Assembly: GCF_009707955.1 (NCBI RefSeq)
Contig: NZ_WMDQ01000005.1
Coordinates: 1-64,000, forward strand
Source: Flavobacterium sp. LC2016-13
GTDB taxonomy: Bacteria > Bacteroidota > Bacteroidia > Flavobacteriales > Flavobacteriaceae
DNA: 64,000 nt
Reading direction: 5' to 3'
The translations under genes and the position numbers were made by a program. The first letter of the stretch is position 1; the number at the start of each line of letters is the position of its first letter. The notes below the pieces were generated by a model. It was not told the DNA's origin. It worked only from the letters and a program-made list of their open reading frames with translations, and did no database searches. Positions 42,317 through 50,165 of this stretch are shown here, piece after piece.

Positions 42317-43445
42317 CCTGATATTTTAATTTATTGACAACAGGATTTGCATACATGGATAAAAATCCAAGTCTTGTTACCGGATTATCACATCCAATAC
42401 GCATTTCTAAACGACGCTCAAACAATGATTTTTCATTCTCTTTATATAAATGAGAAAATTTATCAGTTTCGTTTAAGATGTCGTAAGCAATAAAATTAGT
42501 TGGCCATAATTGGTAATTCTTAAGAATCGAATCATCAATCACTTGTGCCAATGCCTGAATTTGTTTGTTTGCATTGTCATTTTCAGCCACAATCTGATCA
42601 ATTTCAGTATCTAAAACATCTCCAACTGAAATATGTATTCTCTTTTTGGTTCCCATGATTCCACTTAAAATGGTCATGAAATCCTCATTTTTATCTTTAA
42701 TATAAATTTCGTTATTTGCTTCTGCCATTAATTGAGGCATTTTCAAAACATCTGTCGGATCGTATTCGTATGAAATAGAAACCGGAACAATTTTTAATTT
42801 CTTAAAATAGTCCATTAAATTGGCTTCATCAGAACCCATTCCAATCATTTTTAAAACTCCCGGATTGGTTTCATCATTTCCGTCTTTCGTTCTTCCTTCT
42901 CTTTGAGCAATCCAAACCGAACGATTTTCGCGAAGCAATAATTGTCCCATATATTCTGCCAGCAATTTAGAACTTTGCAGCATTTCTCTCGGTGTTAAAC
43001 CTCTTAAAACCAAAAAGTTTCTGTTTAGTTTTGCCAAAGTTGCCAAAAATGCTTTTTTAACCAAATTATCTCCAATTGCAGATGCTGTCATTACCAAACC
43101 ATGTTCGAACAAGCAAACATTTAATAATGTGGTATCTAAAAGAATATCTCTATGATTTGATATAAATAAATAAGATGTATTTTTTTCAAGTTTATCAAAT
43201 CCTGAAGTCGTAAGGCCTTCAGAGCTTTTTTCAAGAACCTTTTGTATTGTATTATAAATAAAGTTGCATTGAAAATCACGAATAGAATGTGTTTTCTTTA
43301 ATTGATCTTTCCAAACTTCGTCTTCTACTTCCGGAAAAGTAAAGTTCATCATGGTTTTCATCATCGGGTGATTTACAACATCATGAAGTGCTTCATTTAT
43401 TTCAGAATCATAAAACGGTCGAATAGCATCAAATTTCTGCATCAT
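42306..43445 (-). CDS. 1-acyl-glycerol-3-phosphate acyltransferase-like protein
   Basis: A 379-residue PlsC-like acyltransferase. The motif SNHRDILLDTTLL resembles the H-x4/5-D acyltransferase site seen in Bacteroidota members. REGRTKDGNDETNPGVLKM matches the EGTRS-type substrate motif. Predicted to esterify fatty acid to a lyso-phospholipid at the membrane. Its acceptor is not proven. The stop codon overlaps ansA by 11 bases. Confidence 0.82.
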   Translation of the reverse strand: MMQKFDAIRPFYDSEINEALHDVVNHPMMKTMMNFTFPEVEDEVWKDQLKKTHSIRDFQCNFIYNTIQKVLEKSSEGLTTSGFDKLEKNTSYLFISNHRDILLDTTLLNVCLFEHGLVMTASAIGDNLVKKAFLATLAKLNRNFLVLRGLTPREMLQSSKLLAEYMGQLLLRENRSVWIAQREGRTKDGNDETNPGVLKMIGMGSDEANLMDYFKKLKIVPVSISYEYDPTDVLKMPQLMAEANNEIYIKDKNEDFMTILSGIMGTKKRIHISVGDVLDTEIDQIVAENDNANKQIQALAQVIDDSILKNYQLWPTNFIAYDILNETDKFSHLYKENEKSLFERRLEMRIGCDNPVTRLGFLSMYANPVVNKLKYQDVF

Positions 43446-43503
43446 ATCTATTTTTAAGTGGGCAAATGAACAAAAAAAAATTCAAAATAAAGTAACTATT
43501 GGG

Positions 43504-44283
43504 TTAAATACCAAAAACGTCTTTTGAGTTTTGGGTTGTAATTACGGCGATTTCTTCTTCAGAAATAGCATAAATATCGGCCAGTTTTGCAATTACATTT
43601 ACCAAATAACTACTTTCATTTCGTTTTCCACGATATGGAATTGGCGCTAAATATGGTGAATCTGTTTCGAGCACAATATGTTTTAAATCGATTTGATTTA
43701 AAAACTGATCTATTTTTCCGTTCTTAAATGTTACTACGCCTCCAATTCCTAATTTCATATTGTAAGAAATTGCCTGCTTAGCTTGTAATAAAGTTCCGGA
43801 AAAACAATGAAAAATCCCAAATAAATCTTCAGATTTTTCTTCTTCAAGGATTTCAAAGATTTCATCAAATGCTTCTCGACAATGAATTACGATTGGAAGT
43901 TTGTATTGTTTTGCTAATTGAATTTGTCTTTTAAAGGCAATTTGCTGCTCTTTTAAGTGCGTTTTATCCCAATACAAATCGATTCCGATTTCGCCAACAG
44001 CATAGAATTTTCGTTTTGATAATTCCGTTTCTACGTGTTTCAGCTCTTCTTCGTAATTATCTTTCACGTAAGTGGGATGCAAACCCATCATCAAAAACAC
44101 ATAGTCCGGATAATTTTGCTCTAAATCGTACATAGATTGTGTTGCCGCAGCATCAATAGCAGGAATAAAAAAACGGGTTACTCCGGCATTTATGGCTCTT
44201 TGTATCATTTCGTCACGATCCTGATCAAATTCTTCAGAATATAAATGTGTGTGCGTATCGGTAATAATTGGTGTTGAATTCAA
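43504..44283 (-). CDS. TatD-family metal-dependent hydrolase
   Basis: A 259-residue TIM-barrel nuclease. Metal ligands are visible in TDTHTHLYSEEF, HCREAFDEIF, FHCFSGTLLQ and LETDSPYLAPIP. The family degrades DNA 3'-5' and removes D-aminoacyl residues in some cases. Length is normal. It lies upstream of the acyltransferase and ansA on the same strand with a 58-base gap, and may be co-transcribed. Confidence 0.93.
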   Translation of the reverse strand: MNSTPIITDTHTHLYSEEFDQDRDEMIQRAINAGVTRFFIPAIDAAATQSMYDLEQNYPDYVFLMMGLHPTYVKDNYEEELKHVETELSKRKFYAVGEIGIDLYWDKTHLKEQQIAFKRQIQLAKQYKLPIVIHCREAFDEIFEILEEEKSEDLFGIFHCFSGTLLQAKQAISYNMKLGIGGVVTFKNGKIDQFLNQIDLKHIVLETDSPYLAPIPYRGKRNESSYLVNVIAKLADIYAISEEEIAVITTQNSKDVFGI

Positions 44284-44354
44284 TGTGAAATTTTTAAGAA
44301 GCCAAAATTACGACAATATTAAAAACTTTCCCAATTTGAATGTTGTGGCGGTAA

Positions 44355-44445
44355 ATGGTACACGGATTAAACAGATTCACTTTGTGAAAACGCGGATTGC
44401 CACGGATTTTTCTTTTGTCAGACTGAGCGAAGTCGAAGTCCCGGT
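44355..44445. repeat. CGGATT-type and GACTGAGCGAAGTC repeats
   Basis: Contains CACGGATTAAACAGATTCAC, GCGGATTGCCACGGATTTTTC and CAGACTGAGCGAAGTCGAAG. The first two resemble the text at 11830-11960; the last is a common flavobacterial intergenic word. Confidence 0.55.
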
Positions 44446-44460
44446 AGAGTAATGTCTCAT

Positions 44461-44495
44461 TTTTGTCATCCTTCCTCCGTCAGGATGACAAAAAA
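44461..44495. terminator. bidirectional terminator after the S41 peptidase
   Basis: TTTTGTCATCCT (44461-44472) pairs perfectly with AGGATGACAAAA (44482-44493). Placed at the 3' end of the minus-strand peptidase gene. Confidence 0.75.
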
Positions 44496-46166
44496 TTATT
44501 TCCCGGTTTCAATAAAAGCTAATGCCCGATCTAAAACCTCATCTTTTCCTTCCTGAATTCCTTTGATTGTTGGTTTTACTTCAATGTCCGGAACAATTCC
44601 TATTCTTTGGGTTTCGCGTCTGTTCGGATAAAAAACGCCGAGTCCTGTAAATCTTGAATAAAATGCTTTTATGGTATCAAAATCACTCACATTTCCATCT
44701 GCACCGGCAGTTTGACTTCCAATAATTGTTGTATTTGGCGCTGTTTGAAAACACATTGCAGTCCATTCAGATTGACTTATAGATTCTTCGTTAAGTAACA
44801 CAATGACTTTACCTTTGTAGTAATCTTTATTATTTTCTATGCCGGATTTTGTTCCTTCATCCCATTTGTATTTTCCCGGATAGGTATAATAAGGTCTTAT
44901 ATAAATAGCAAATTCTTTTTCATTAGTATTTAAAAAATCTGAGATCTCTCTAAAGGTTCCGTTTGGATAATTTCTCATGTCAAAAACAATCGCTTTTGCA
45001 GATTTTAATTGCTCTATCATGGTCGAAATATGAAATGGTTTTAGGTTTCCCATGTTTACGTAACCAATGTTATTGTCTATCATTTTAAACCGTACTTTTT
45101 TTACCGTACTTTTCTTAAACTCATTTCTATGAGAATCATGATAATTATACCATTTCATTGTTTTTGATGTGTACTTATCTTCTTTTAGAAATTCTAATGT
45201 TATGCTATCGGTATAACCCATCTCAATGCGTTTTATGACATTTTTTAAATAAGAACCTTCATTTGAAGCACTCACTAAAGCCCTGTTTTCAGAAATAATT
45301 TCACTTATAGTTTTGTCATTTACTTTAGTAATTACATCTCCAATTTTGATGCCATCTGCCTCAGCAAGACTATCTGCAAGAATTTCAGTAACAATTAATT
45401 TTTCGTCAATGATTTTGGCTTTAAAAGGCAAATAATGTCTTTCTTTATTAAGATCAGCATCTTGTTTCGGATATCTAAAAAATGTAACATGACTATCATT
45501 AAGCCTCACTGTTAATTTTTCCATTGTATTATAAAACACTTCTTCGTCTTTGGCAGCAACAAAATATGGCAGCAATTCCTCTAAACTTTTATCCCATTTT
45601 GTATCCATCACATATTTATACGGAAAAAAATATTCAATTAAATTCCAATACATAAATAACGCCACAAGTCTTGGGTTTTTCTCATTATAATTGAGATTGT
45701 CAAGATTTTCGTTTCTCACAAAAACATTTTCAACATGATCAAATCCTGCTACGTAATATTGTTCACCTTGAAATCTGTTTTCTTCAATGAACTTGAGTTT
45801 CTTCGAAAGTCTTTTCGAAAATGTTTTGCTACTGTTGATCCAAGATAAATCGAAGTTTTTATCAAAATACTCCACATCTTTTGGCACAGCGATTGGTGCA
45901 ATTTCTTTTATCGGACCAAGATCATCAATCCAGTTCTCGAGTATTAATGAAAATTCTTCTTTGGTTTGTGCTTTATCTATTTTCGGCAAAATATCCAGAA
46001 GCTGCTTATCCCAATTTACTTCTCCATTGGCTACTTTTGGATGATAATATTTTAAGAAACCCCAGACTTTGCAAGTGGCAGCAAGCTTTTCTGTTTCGGT
46101 AATTTTGGAATGACTAAATGTAATTTGTGAAAAAACTAAAAGAAAAAAGAAGGTGATTTTTTTCAT
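44496..46166 (-). CDS. S41 family peptidase, exported
   Basis: A 556-residue exported protein (signal peptide MKKITFFFLLVFSQITFS). A PDZ-like region is visible (VTEILADSLAEADGIKIGDVITKVNDKTI). The S41 core has VFDMRNYPNGT, VLLNEESISQSEWTAMCF (Ser of the active-site region) and IIGSQTAGADGNVSDF. The family includes C-terminal processing and tricorn-like proteases of the periplasm. Precise target unknown. Ends at a strong bidirectional hairpin; monocistronic. Confidence 0.85.
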   Translation of the reverse strand: MKKITFFFLLVFSQITFSHSKITETEKLAATCKVWGFLKYYHPKVANGEVNWDKQLLDILPKIDKAQTKEEFSLILENWIDDLGPIKEIAPIAVPKDVEYFDKNFDLSWINSSKTFSKRLSKKLKFIEENRFQGEQYYVAGFDHVENVFVRNENLDNLNYNEKNPRLVALFMYWNLIEYFFPYKYVMDTKWDKSLEELLPYFVAAKDEEVFYNTMEKLTVRLNDSHVTFFRYPKQDADLNKERHYLPFKAKIIDEKLIVTEILADSLAEADGIKIGDVITKVNDKTISEIISENRALVSASNEGSYLKNVIKRIEMGYTDSITLEFLKEDKYTSKTMKWYNYHDSHRNEFKKSTVKKVRFKMIDNNIGYVNMGNLKPFHISTMIEQLKSAKAIVFDMRNYPNGTFREISDFLNTNEKEFAIYIRPYYTYPGKYKWDEGTKSGIENNKDYYKGKVIVLLNEESISQSEWTAMCFQTAPNTTIIGSQTAGADGNVSDFDTIKAFYSRFTGLGVFYPNRRETQRIGIVPDIEVKPTIKGIQEGKDEVLDRALAFIETGK

Positions 46167-46343
46167 TCAATAAAGGTTAAAATTGGTAAATTAGTTGTGG
46201 TTAGTTTATAAAATAAAAATCGAATTTAGAATTAAAAATCCAAATTCGATTACGGGTTTACGTAAAAGCAACTTTTTATAAGCTGCTTTTGTTTGTAATA
46301 ATTTTCAGGTTGCTTTTTGTTAAACTGAGCAATCCAAAAAAAA

Positions 46344-46371
46344 TTCGCAAAGTATTTTAACTCTTTGCGAA
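46344..46371. repeat. TTCGCAAAG inverted repeat
   Basis: TTCGCAAAG (46344-46352) and CTTTGCGAA (46363-46371) are perfect reverse complements in the 242-base gap after the TPR gene. No T-run; it resembles dispersed words elsewhere. Confidence 0.45.
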
Positions 46372-46408
46372 TCTCTGTGTAAATTCTTTATGTCTTTTGC
46401 GAAAAAAT

Positions 46409-47134
46409 TTATTCCAGTTCTTTTAATAAAATCTGAACCTCAACATAATCTTCATAATCCTGAGGAATCGTCAATAAGATTTCTTTACAGGCCTCATAGT
46501 CTTTTTGTTTTAATTTTATTAATGCCAGATTCCACGTTGCTTTATCTTTATAAACAGAAGTACCTGATTTTAGCGTATTAAACACGTTTTCAGCCTTTTT
46601 TATTTGGTTTGCTTCTAATAATGAAACTCCATAAAAATATTGAATCTCAGGCGTATTAGTTGTTTTTAAAATAGATTCAAAAAGCGGAACGGCTTCTTTA
46701 TATTCTTCTGAATTAAATGCTGCTTCGGCTTGTTTTAATACTGCATCTGCATCACTTCTTTCTGTAAAATAAGCTTTTTCAGGATGATTAAAATCTTCAA
46801 AGGCAGGATTTTGGTTGTAATTGTAAAGAAGCAATCCAATCAAAATTACGGCAGATGCAGCAACTCCGTAATGCCAAGGTCTTAGCGGGATTACTTTTGG
46901 TTTATTTGCATTGAAATGTTTATTAGAAATCTTAGTTAGATTTTCTTTGAAAACTTCTCTTTCCATTTCATACCCAAATTTATTTTCTAACTGAAGATTT
47001 ACAGCTTTAAAAGTTTCAAATGTAGCGGCAAATTCCTGATCTTCCGCCAATTGTTTTTCAAAGCTATTTTTTTCTTCAACAGTCATTTCGTCCTGAAGAT
47101 ATTGATCAAATAATATGTAGCGTTCCTCGTTCAT
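46409..47134 (-). CDS. TPR membrane protein, probable ECF anti-sigma partner
   Basis: A 241-residue protein. The N-terminal 75 residues are cytoplasmic and resemble an anti-sigma-like helical region (EERYILFDQYLQDEMTVEEKNSFEKQL). One membrane segment (about 97-117: HYGVAASAVILIGLLLYNY) precedes a periplasmic TPR region (about 130-240). It is 2 bases downstream of an ECF sigma gene, the usual place for its anti-sigma factor. TPRs may receive the envelope signal. No zinc-binding ASD motif is seen. Confidence 0.8.
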   Translation of the reverse strand: MNEERYILFDQYLQDEMTVEEKNSFEKQLAEDQEFAATFETFKAVNLQLENKFGYEMEREVFKENLTKISNKHFNANKPKVIPLRPWHYGVAASAVILIGLLLYNYNQNPAFEDFNHPEKAYFTERSDADAVLKQAEAAFNSEEYKEAVPLFESILKTTNTPEIQYFYGVSLLEANQIKKAENVFNTLKSGTSVYKDKATWNLALIKLKQKDYEACKEILLTIPQDYEDYVEVQILLKELE

Positions 47135-47136
47135 GA

Positions 47137-47721
47137 CTAATTGTTTTTTAGGGATTTAAAGTTGTTATTTTCCTGAATCCATTGTGTTAACTGCCCAATA
47201 CATAACGATTTTTTCTTACGGACATAACCGTAGGTAACGTTAAGTTTTTCAGCGACTTCTTCCATTGACTTAATGGCGAAGCTCAGCTTTAGCAATTCCT
47301 GACATTTATCTCCCAATTTTAGAAACATAGCGTCAAAAAGCTGCTGTTTTTCATCAAATTGTTCCGTTTGCTCTACCAGTTCCAATCCGGATTCATTTAT
47401 AGATCCCACATCTTCAGTAATTGTTACCCCTTTATTCGAAGTTTTTTTCAATTCGTTAAGCCATTTTCTTTTGCATAGCAAAAAAAAGTAAGCATCAAAC
47501 GGGCAAGTCAATTGCAGCGTATTGGCTTTGGCCTGATTAAAAAGCAAAATCATTATTTCCTGAACAATGTCTTGCGCCTGATCCTGATCTCCCGAATTGT
47601 TCTTAATGTAAAAAACAACTTTGGGAACGAACTTTTTATAAATCTCCTGAATGATTGCCGAATTATTTACCGCAAGTCCTTCAATATATTTCTGGTCAGG
47701 ATGAATTTTGATTTTGCCCAT
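47137..47721 (-). CDS. ECF-type RNA polymerase sigma factor
   Basis: A 194-residue sigma-70 family protein. Region 2 includes DQDQAQDIVQEIMILLFNQ and the following DAYFFLLCKRKWLNELKK. Region 4 includes LLKLSFAIKSMEEVAEKLNVTYGYVRKKKSLCIGQL. It is the sort of ECF factor found with a TPR/anti-sigma partner in Bacteroidota. Three identical candidate promoters lie in the divergent plus-strand genes. Its start faces one of them. Confidence 0.9.
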   Translation of the reverse strand: MGKIKIHPDQKYIEGLAVNNSAIIQEIYKKFVPKVVFYIKNNSGDQDQAQDIVQEIMILLFNQAKANTLQLTCPFDAYFFLLCKRKWLNELKKTSNKGVTITEDVGSINESGLELVEQTEQFDEKQQLFDAMFLKLGDKCQELLKLSFAIKSMEEVAEKLNVTYGYVRKKKSLCIGQLTQWIQENNNFKSLKNN

Positions 47722-47780
47722 AAAAACAACTTTTTAATTAGCTAATGTAAATATAATCTCAAAATAAATTTTAACGATTG

Positions 47781-47811
47781 GGGTAACAATTATAAAATCA
47801 AGTTGATATAA
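47781..47811 (+). promoter_or_regulatory. ECF promoter motif, copy 1
   Basis: GGGTAACAA (47781-47789), 13 bases, TTGATATAA (47803-47811), 42 bases before the 99-residue membrane protein gene. Identical element and spacing at 48812 and 48882. Confidence 0.75.
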
Positions 47812-47853
47812 AGTTAACAACAATCTTTTAAAACCATTAAAAAATTAAGAGAA

Positions 47854-48153
47854 ATGGAAAGTTACCAATTTATAGACGACAAAAATCAGGATCAGTTTCA
47901 CAAATTACTTTCTTCTAAAATCAGAAACGGTTTCGTGATTGTAGAGCATAATGAGAAACTACCGTATGTGGTTTTATCCAAAGAAAAAAAACAAATCAAT
48001 CATTCCCTGCATTTTGTTCTTACGGTTATAACTTTAGGATTTTGGTCTCTTATCTGGATTTATTTAATCGTTACGCTTTCGCGGAAAAAAGACATTCTGG
48101 TCGCACTCGATGAAGACGGGAATTTATTTGAAGAAAAATGCCTCTCAAAATAA
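47854..48153 (+). CDS. small membrane protein
   Basis: A 99-residue protein of unknown family. An acidic/polar N-terminus (about 1-50) leads to one or two membrane segments (HFVLTVITLGFWSLIWIYLIVTL, about 52-75) and a charged tail (RKKDILVALDEDGNLFEEK). First gene of the plus-strand set after a copy of the candidate ECF promoter. It may be an effector or feedback factor of the envelope response. Confidence 0.6.
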   Translation: MESYQFIDDKNQDQFHKLLSSKIRNGFVIVEHNEKLPYVVLSKEKKQINHSLHFVLTVITLGFWSLIWIYLIVTLSRKKDILVALDEDGNLFEEKCLSK

Positions 48154-48159
48154 AAATTA

Positions 48160-48198
48160 GGATAACAATTTTTCAACACAAAACATCTATTCATATAA
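48160..48198 (+). promoter_or_regulatory. degenerate copy of the ECF motif
   Basis: GGATAACAA (48160-48168) and TTCATATAA (48190-48198) each differ by one base from the conserved boxes, but the spacing is 21 instead of 13. Possibly decayed or weak. Confidence 0.25.
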
Positions 48199-48220
48199 AA
48201 CTTTATAAAAACAGGAAATC

Positions 48221-48805
48221 ATGAAAACACTTAAAATCTTTATATTTTGTTTTGCTGCGGCCTCGATAATAAGCTGCGACAATGACAACGACCCAACAAA
48301 CAACGTATGTGATACTACTTATGTTTCTACATTAATTACAAATGCATTTTCTACTGCAAATGGCTATAATGATGTTACAACAATGGATTTGGAAACACAT
48401 GAATACACAATTCAAATTAATGCCAACGGAGAAATTTGCAGCGTAGGTTATCAAAACCCAACGACATACACAGGCGGTTATACTATGGAAGTTATCAATA
48501 CAACTACCAATACAAGTTATAGCGGATCGCATACTTTTTCGCAAACTACTTTAGATTATCAATCAATAACACCGGTAATTGTAAACTCCGGCGATATTAT
48601 TACTGTAAAAAGAACCATTCTTCCGGGATATACAATGCTTAACCAAACGGTAGGACGTGTATTAAGAAAATCAAACAACACAACCGTTCCTTATCCTATT
48701 ACTCAAGGAACCGCAGTTTTTCTAAGCTCAAACTTTCATGGTGCCGGAGGTCCTGTTCCCGACTTCGCACAACCTTATATAGCGCTGGGTTTTAAAATAA
48801 ATTAA
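48221..48805 (+). CDS. lipoprotein of unknown function
   Basis: A 194-residue predicted lipoprotein: MKTLKIFIFCFAAASIISCDND with lipobox IISC. The body is beta-rich with Thr/Asn-rich strands (YTIQINANGEICSVGYQNPTTY), lacking a recognised domain. Located between two ECF promoter-like sites. It is probably part of the sigma factor's envelope regulon. Confidence 0.65.
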   Translation: MKTLKIFIFCFAAASIISCDNDNDPTNNVCDTTYVSTLITNAFSTANGYNDVTTMDLETHEYTIQINANGEICSVGYQNPTTYTGGYTMEVINTTTNTSYSGSHTFSQTTLDYQSITPVIVNSGDIITVKRTILPGYTMLNQTVGRVLRKSNNTTVPYPITQGTAVFLSSNFHGAGGPVPDFAQPYIALGFKIN

Positions 48806-48811
48806 AATTAG

Positions 48812-48842
48812 GGGTAACAAAGAATAACACAAGTTGATATAA
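48812..48842 (+). promoter_or_regulatory. ECF promoter motif, copy 2
   Basis: GGGTAACAA (48812-48820), 13 bases, TTGATATAA (48834-48842). Upstream member of a tandem pair before the 48991 lipoprotein gene. Confidence 0.7.
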
Positions 48843-48881
48843 CAGTATAAAACAGGTTGAAAAAATAAATTTTAAAAATAA

Positions 48882-48912
48882 GGGTAACAATATCAAACCC
48901 GAATTGATATAA
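48882..48912 (+). promoter_or_regulatory. ECF promoter motif, copy 3
   Basis: GGGTAACAA (48882-48890), 13 bases, TTGATATAA (48904-48912), 78 bases before the 48991 start. Confidence 0.75.
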
Positions 48913-48990
48913 GAATATAAAAACTATAATTAACCAGAATCTGAAAACCACTTGAAAATAATCAAGACAGATTTATAAAAATTAGAAATC

Positions 48991-49980
48991 ATGAACACAA
49001 AATTTAAAACACTTGCATTTTTATTTTTAGCTTTAACTTCATTCGTAAGTTGTGATAACAACGATGGCGGCGAAGACAATGTTATTCTTCCTCCAACTTC
49101 AGGCGCTTTTAAAGGAATAACTGAAAAAGGAATTAAAAGAAATACTCAAAACTTTACTATTACTGCAGGAAGCGGAGTAGTTACGCTAACTTCTGCAAAA
49201 GGAGTTAAATTAAGCATTAACGGAGACTGTTTGACTAAAAACGGGGTTGCTGTAACTGGATCTGTTGATATTGAGTATATCGAACTTTTTGACAAAGGAA
49301 ATATGTTGGTAACCAACAAACCAACAATGGGAATTACTGCTGACGGAAAGAAAAACTTATTAATTTCTGGTGGTGAATTCTTCATCAAAGCTACTCAGGG
49401 TGGTGTTGCGCTTCAAACTTCTTGTACAATGAATTTAATTGTTCCAACGGCTTTAACTGATGGTCTTGATAATACAATGACGTTATGGAATGGTGCAATT
49501 GATGACAACGGAGAATTGGCATGGAGAGAAAACAAACCAAATGCTGATGGAACCGGCGGTGGAAAAGGTGGTGTTCAAGGCGAAGGAAACAACTATTATG
49601 TAACTTTTGGTAACTTTGGATGGACAAACGTAGACCGTTTCTACAGCGATCCAAGACCAAAAACGACACTTCTTGTTGATGCTCCTGATGGTTATAACAA
49701 CACTAATAGTGCGGTTTACCTTTCTTATGATGGAGAAGGAACAAATGCTCTTGCAAAATTAGATACTTATACAGCCGAAGGATTATTTAGCGAACACTAC
49801 GGTCAAATTCCGGTTGGTTTAGCTTGTCACATCATTTTTGCTACCGAAGATAATGGTCAATGGCGTTATGCAATCAAAGCGGTAACGATAACTGCAAATG
49901 CTGTTTATACCTTTACAATTGCCGAAACAACAGTTGGTACAGAAGCTCAACTGGTAGCTGCAATCAATGCTATTCAGTAA
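48991..49980 (+). CDS. lipoprotein of unknown function
   Basis: A 329-residue predicted lipoprotein (MNTKFKTLAFLFLALTSFVS, lipobox SCDNN). The mature part is beta-rich, with regions such as GSGVVTLTSAKGVKLSINGDCLTKNGVAVTGSVDIEYIEL, likely Ig-like or carboxypeptidase-regulatory-like strands. No catalytic motif. It has two ECF motif copies upstream and a terminator downstream, so it is a transcription unit of its own and the best candidate target of the ECF sigma factor. Confidence 0.65.
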   Translation: MNTKFKTLAFLFLALTSFVSCDNNDGGEDNVILPPTSGAFKGITEKGIKRNTQNFTITAGSGVVTLTSAKGVKLSINGDCLTKNGVAVTGSVDIEYIELFDKGNMLVTNKPTMGITADGKKNLLISGGEFFIKATQGGVALQTSCTMNLIVPTALTDGLDNTMTLWNGAIDDNGELAWRENKPNADGTGGGKGGVQGEGNNYYVTFGNFGWTNVDRFYSDPRPKTTLLVDAPDGYNNTNSAVYLSYDGEGTNALAKLDTYTAEGLFSEHYGQIPVGLACHIIFATEDNGQWRYAIKAVTITANAVYTFTIAETTVGTEAQLVAAINAIQ

Positions 49981-50000
49981 CTTACAAAATATTTTTTAAG

Positions 50001-50032
50001 AAAAAGTGATGATTTGCTCATCACTTTTTTTT
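50001..50032 (+). terminator. terminator after the 48991 lipoprotein
   Basis: AAAAAGTGATGA / TCATCACTTTTT stem with a following T-run. Confidence 0.85.
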
Positions 50033-50069
50033 ACATTTAATCAAGTTTTCAAATTAACGCTGATGATTT

Positions 50070-50160
50070 TCAGAAGCTAATCCTGCTGTCCGCTATATCT
50101 TTTCATCCGCAAAAAAGCGGATAAAAAGGATGCCGCTCCCATCAGGGCTAAAAAAGTACC
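50070..50160. repeat. dispersed repeat before the PKD protein
   Basis: Contains CTGCTGTCCGCTATATC, CATCCGCAAAAAAGCGGATA and GCCGCTCCCATCAGGGCTA, words of a kind common in flavobacterial intergenic regions. An upstream in-frame start (50130) would lie inside it and was not used. Confidence 0.5.
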
Positions 50161-50165
50161 TAGTT

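Noticed and set aside
47781..48912. Regularly repeated element considered as a CRISPR-like array
   Set aside because: Only 31-base units with two short conserved boxes and irregular distances; they fit promoters, not repeats and spacers.
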